Below are positions 61,490 to 64,000 of a stretch of DNA of 64,000 nucleotides, piece by piece. Both the position numbers and the translations under genes were made by a program. The stretch's first letter is position 1. Each line of letters begins with the position of its first letter. This DNA is from QHCE01 sp041743105. GTDB taxonomy: Bacteria; Actinomycetota; Actinomycetes; Mycobacteriales; QHCE01. Under the pieces are notes generated by a model. It searched no databases. It saw nothing but the letters and a program-made list of their open reading frames with translations, and had not been told where the DNA came from. The DNA lies in contig JBGTNI010000073.1 in the NCBI GenBank assembly GCA_041743105.1, positions 17,286 through 81,285 of the forward strand, written 5' to 3'.

Positions 61490-62766
61490 CGGCGATGTCG
61501 AAACTCCCCGAGATAACTCGCGAATATGTAGCTAGCGGCCGTGAGCGCCGGTTGCGCATCGGCATGGTATGCCCGTACGCCTTCGATACTCCGGGTGGCG
61601 TGCAGGCGCACGTCCGTGAGCTAGCAGCGGCACTGTCGGAGCTCGGCCATCATGTTTCGGTGCTTGCTCCGGTTGACGACGAAGCGGCCGTTCCCGACTG
61701 CGTAGTCTCGCTGGGGCGCACCATCGCCTTGCCCTATAACGGTTCCGTAGCCCGGGTGGCCTTTGGGCCACTGTCGTTGGGCCGAATCCGGAGATGGCTG
61801 CGCGCCGGAGCGTTCGACGTACTCCACCTGCATGAGCCCGCCGCGCCCAGCGCCTCGATGCTTGCGTGCCTGCTGGCACGCGGTCCAATTGTGGCGACAT
61901 CGCACGTTGCCAAACACCGCTCCAGGACCGTAGCTGCCGCTCATCCGGCGCTGCAGCCGCTGTTGGAAAAGATCACCGCCCGCATAGCGGTGTCGGCGTT
62001 GGCGCGGCAGTTCCAAGTGGAGCATTTCGACGGCGGCGGGGTAGAGATCCCCAACGGGGTGGCGGTGGCCAAATTCGCTGCTGCCACCCCGCTGCCCGGC
62101 TGGCCCGGAGCCGGCGGCGCGGTGGGCTTCTTGGGCCGCTTCACCGAGCCGAGAAAAGGATTCGGCATACTTCGCGAGGCCTTCGCCGTAGCCGCGGCAC
62201 AGCGGTCCGAGCTTCGTTTGCTTGTGGCGGGGCCAGGCGATCCAGCAGCCGCGTTGACCGGTCTGGCCCCGTCGGTACGTGAGCGGATAACCATGCTCGG
62301 CTCGGTCTCCGAGAGCGACAAGGCCCGGATGCTGCGAAGTGTGGATGTCTTCGTCGCTCCCAATACCGGCGGTGAATCCTTTGGCATGGTACTTACCGAA
62401 GCTATGGCCGCTGGATCATGTGTGCTTGCCAGCGACCTTGACGCTTTTCGACGCGTACTTAACAGCGGCGTTGCAACGCAGCCGGGCCAGCGAGCAGGTG
62501 AGCTGTTCCGGGTTGGAGATTCGAGCGACCTGGCCGCCCGACTGGTGGCTCTCCTCGACGATTCGAGCCGTCGGTCGCAGTTGTCGGCACAGGCGCGCGC
62601 GGTGGTGTCGCAATTCGACTGGCCGGTGGTGGCCGCTCAGGTACTGGAGGTCTACGCGGGCGCTATCGCCGCGACCGCTGTGTACGTCGAACCCGAAGAC
62701 GACGCCGAGGTCTATACCGCCGAGCGTCAGCTACCCCTGGAACTCGCTCAGCGCCTGCGCGAATAG
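61486..62766 (+). CDS. pimA: Phosphatidylinositol mannosyltransferase
   Basis: This 426-aa GT4 glycosyltransferase moves the first mannose from GDP-mannose to phosphatidylinositol on the inner face of the membrane. Motifs: VCPYAFDTPGGVQAHVRELA, HLHEPAAPSAS, GFLGRFTEPRKGF, and the GDP-mannose ExxE motif GESFGMVLTEAMAAG. A GTG at 61486 overlaps the patA stop; ATG 61495 is also possible. The last gene of the cluster; it converges on a GNAT pseudogene. Confidence 0.95.
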   Translation: MTAMSKLPEITREYVASGRERRLRIGMVCPYAFDTPGGVQAHVRELAAALSELGHHVSVLAPVDDEAAVPDCVVSLGRTIALPYNGSVARVAFGPLSLGRIRRWLRAGAFDVLHLHEPAAPSASMLACLLARGPIVATSHVAKHRSRTVAAAHPALQPLLEKITARIAVSALARQFQVEHFDGGGVEIPNGVAVAKFAAATPLPGWPGAGGAVGFLGRFTEPRKGFGILREAFAVAAAQRSELRLLVAGPGDPAAALTGLAPSVRERITMLGSVSESDKARMLRSVDVFVAPNTGGESFGMVLTEAMAAGSCVLASDLDAFRRVLNSGVATQPGQRAGELFRVGDSSDLAARLVALLDDSSRRSQLSAQARAVVSQFDWPVVAAQVLEVYAGAIAATAVYVEPEDDAEVYTAERQLPLELAQRLRE

Positions 62767-62793
62767 GGCAGTTCGCTCGACCAATTGTCGCAC

Positions 62794-63694
62794 CTAGTTG
62801 ATGATGTCTCCCAGTGTCATGCCCTTGGCATAGGTGAGGGTGCGGGCATACGGCCCGAAGCCCAAGCCTTGGTAGAGCGGGACGGCGCCGGGTGGTTCGG
62901 ATGGCCCTGCACTGGATACACGAACCCCTGTCTTCCGCCGGCCTGACGCAGGGCATGCATTGCCGCCAAACACACCGCACGGCCTAGACCTTTGCGCCGG
63001 AATTGCGGGTCAGTTCCGACCGGCTCCAGTTCACCCACCCCGTTCCGCTCGTCCAGCCAGATCAGACAGTTGGCGACGAAGCGGCCGTCGGGCGCCTCAA
63101 CAATCCAATCCAGGTCTGCCCGGTAGGGCCACGCGGCCATCACGTTGCGATAGCTGCCCTCGGTGACCGAGAGGGGTGCCAGGCCGTCCGGTGCACAGCG
63201 ACCCGGCCAGCTAAGTCCTCTTCACCACGAACTGGCCGTGCTCGGTAGCCCTCGGGCAGCACTTGTTGCGGCAGTTCGTCCAGCGGGTGAGACATATACC
63301 AGTGGAAATGCGGGCTGTCTTGGTGCATGTATCCGCGTCGTTCCAGCGCGGCGATTAGGCGTGTTTCGGCGTCTAGCACCGTGACCGTCACTTGGGGTGC
63401 CTTGGCAACTCCGGAAAACCAGTCGAGCACTGTGGTGGCCACGTCCGGTCGGGCTGGATCTACCAGCAGCGCCAGGCTGTCGGGCAACTCGGCCCGGCCC
63501 CACGCAACGACCACACCGTCTACCTCCCACAATGCAGTCGGCCATTCCGATTCTCGCCCGAGGTGTTGGTTGCGCTGCCACGCCAGATCACCAATATGAC
63601 AATGACTCGCTGGCGACCAGATCCGCTGCGCCAGCCGCTGCATGGCACGCAGATCCTCCGGGCCGGCATACTGCCGCATAGTCGCCGCGGTCAC
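62794..63694 (-). pseudogene. Two-domain GNAT acetyltransferase, twice frameshifted
   Basis: The first frame (from GTG 63694) encodes MRQYAGPEDLRAMQRLAQRI to about AVHRTAWHPSR; one base is missing near 63168, and the next frame continues MAAWPYRADLDWIVEAPDG and the acetyl-CoA motif FRRKGLGRAVCLAAMHALR. Another base is missing near 62885, after QGHPNHPA, where the third frame gives LYQGLGFGPYARTLTYAKG and a stop at 62794-62796. The three frames together make one complete protein, so the gene is a recent pseudogene, unless sequencing errors are to blame. Confidence 0.88.
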
Positions 63695-63746
63695 AAGACG
63701 ATCTTGCTATGCCGGGGGTGGGTACGACCATACTGGTTGGGAAACG

Positions 63747-63985
63747 AGGTACACCGCGATCGTGCGCTTGTGGCAAAACGCCTGGCAAGAGCTTATCCCG
63801 TTCCTTGACTACGACGTCGAAATCGGCAAGGTGATCTGTTCCACGAACGTGGTCGAGATCCTCAACGCCCGGCCACCGGCGGGCCGTGAGAGTAAGAGGC
63901 CACTTCCAGACCGAGCAAGCGGCGCTGAAAATGCTTGTAAGTTGTCACCCGATCGTTAGACCCGACAGACCAACTGCGCGGATAG
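63747..63985 (+). mobile_element. IS256-family (mutator) transposase, 3' remnant
   Basis: Only the C-terminal part of the transposase remains: RYTAIVRLWQNAWQELIPFL, EIGKVICSTNVVEILNAR, then after a +1 shift RAVRVRGHFQTEQAALKMLV, and after another shift VTRSLDPTDQLRG and a TAG at 63983-63985. These match the end of IS256-family transposases (TTNAIESLNAR, GHFPTEQAALK). The 5' part is absent. It lies beside the broken GNAT gene. Confidence 0.85.
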
Positions 63986-64000
63986 CGACGATGAGGTCGA

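Noticed and set aside
1..64000. CRISPR arrays, tRNA and rRNA genes
   Set aside because: I looked for regularly spaced repeats, cloverleaf arms with TTCGA loops and conserved rRNA words and found none that hold up.

Overview
The window is high-GC bacterial DNA, most consistent with an actinobacterium of the order Mycobacteriales (mycolic-acid group). The strongest sign is the run thrS - HIT hydrolase - pgsA - acyltransferase - pimA at 56474-62766, which is the core pathway for phosphatidylinositol and phosphatidylinositol mannosides. Supporting signs are an LppZ-like lipoprotein, DUF3107, DUF3099, DUF3039 and DUF6318 proteins, an Rv2578c-like radical SAM protein with a mycobacterial-type SOS box, BlaI/M56 genes, gatCAB and many VapBC modules. 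I cannot name the genus. No tRNA, rRNA or CRISPR array was recognised.

Layout. 1-6656: the end of a DnaQ/GIY-YIG nuclease gene, an orphan ABC ATPase, a lipoprotein, and an unrecognised 755-aa protein translationally coupled to a peptide deformylase. A 94-bp direct repeat and the relic of a paralogue show that this locus was duplicated and then decayed. 6874-17864: etfB-etfA, cysteine desulfurase, a SodC-like lipoprotein, an unknown protein, an HTH regulator, gatC - a possible 53-aa ORF - gatA - gatB, and a VapBC module. 17987-24810: membrane metallophosphoesterase, LppZ-like lipoprotein, flavin disulfide reductase, a membrane protein of unknown function and a HAD phosphatase.

24926-33492: cydAB, transcribed divergently from blaI with two BlaI-like operators between them. 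A VapBC pair separates blaI from a 3'-truncated M56 protease. An SDR, a small secreted protein, an SOS-controlled radical SAM gene and an HTH regulator follow. 33563-38590: aldo/keto reductase and dienelactone-hydrolase-like genes, then a type II restriction-modification unit. Its methylase is intact, but its endonuclease frame contains an amber stop, and it abuts a multiply frameshifted epoxide hydrolase pseudogene.

38650-46188: housekeeping and envelope genes (rRNA/tRNA methyltransferase, PH-domain membrane protein, PHP phosphoesterase, alpha/beta hydrolase, VOC protein with a divergent TetR and palindromic operators, RhlE helicase, GlsB-like membrane protein, DUF3107). 46458-53105: an AT-richer paralogue of the HTH regulator, an HhH-GPD protein, a Tad/DUF6318/PKD secretion-related cluster, and DUF3099, DUF3039 and a helicase. 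53256-56310: two related VapBC modules flanking an amino-acid permease. 56474-64000: the PIM cluster, interrupted by an opposite-strand gene between the HIT gene and pgsA, then a twice-frameshifted GNAT pseudogene and an IS256-family remnant.

Overall this is a mycolata core genome with clear signs of local decay (five pseudogenes or relics, plus one 3'-truncated gene) and of insertion (four VapBC modules, an R-M unit, an IS remnant).
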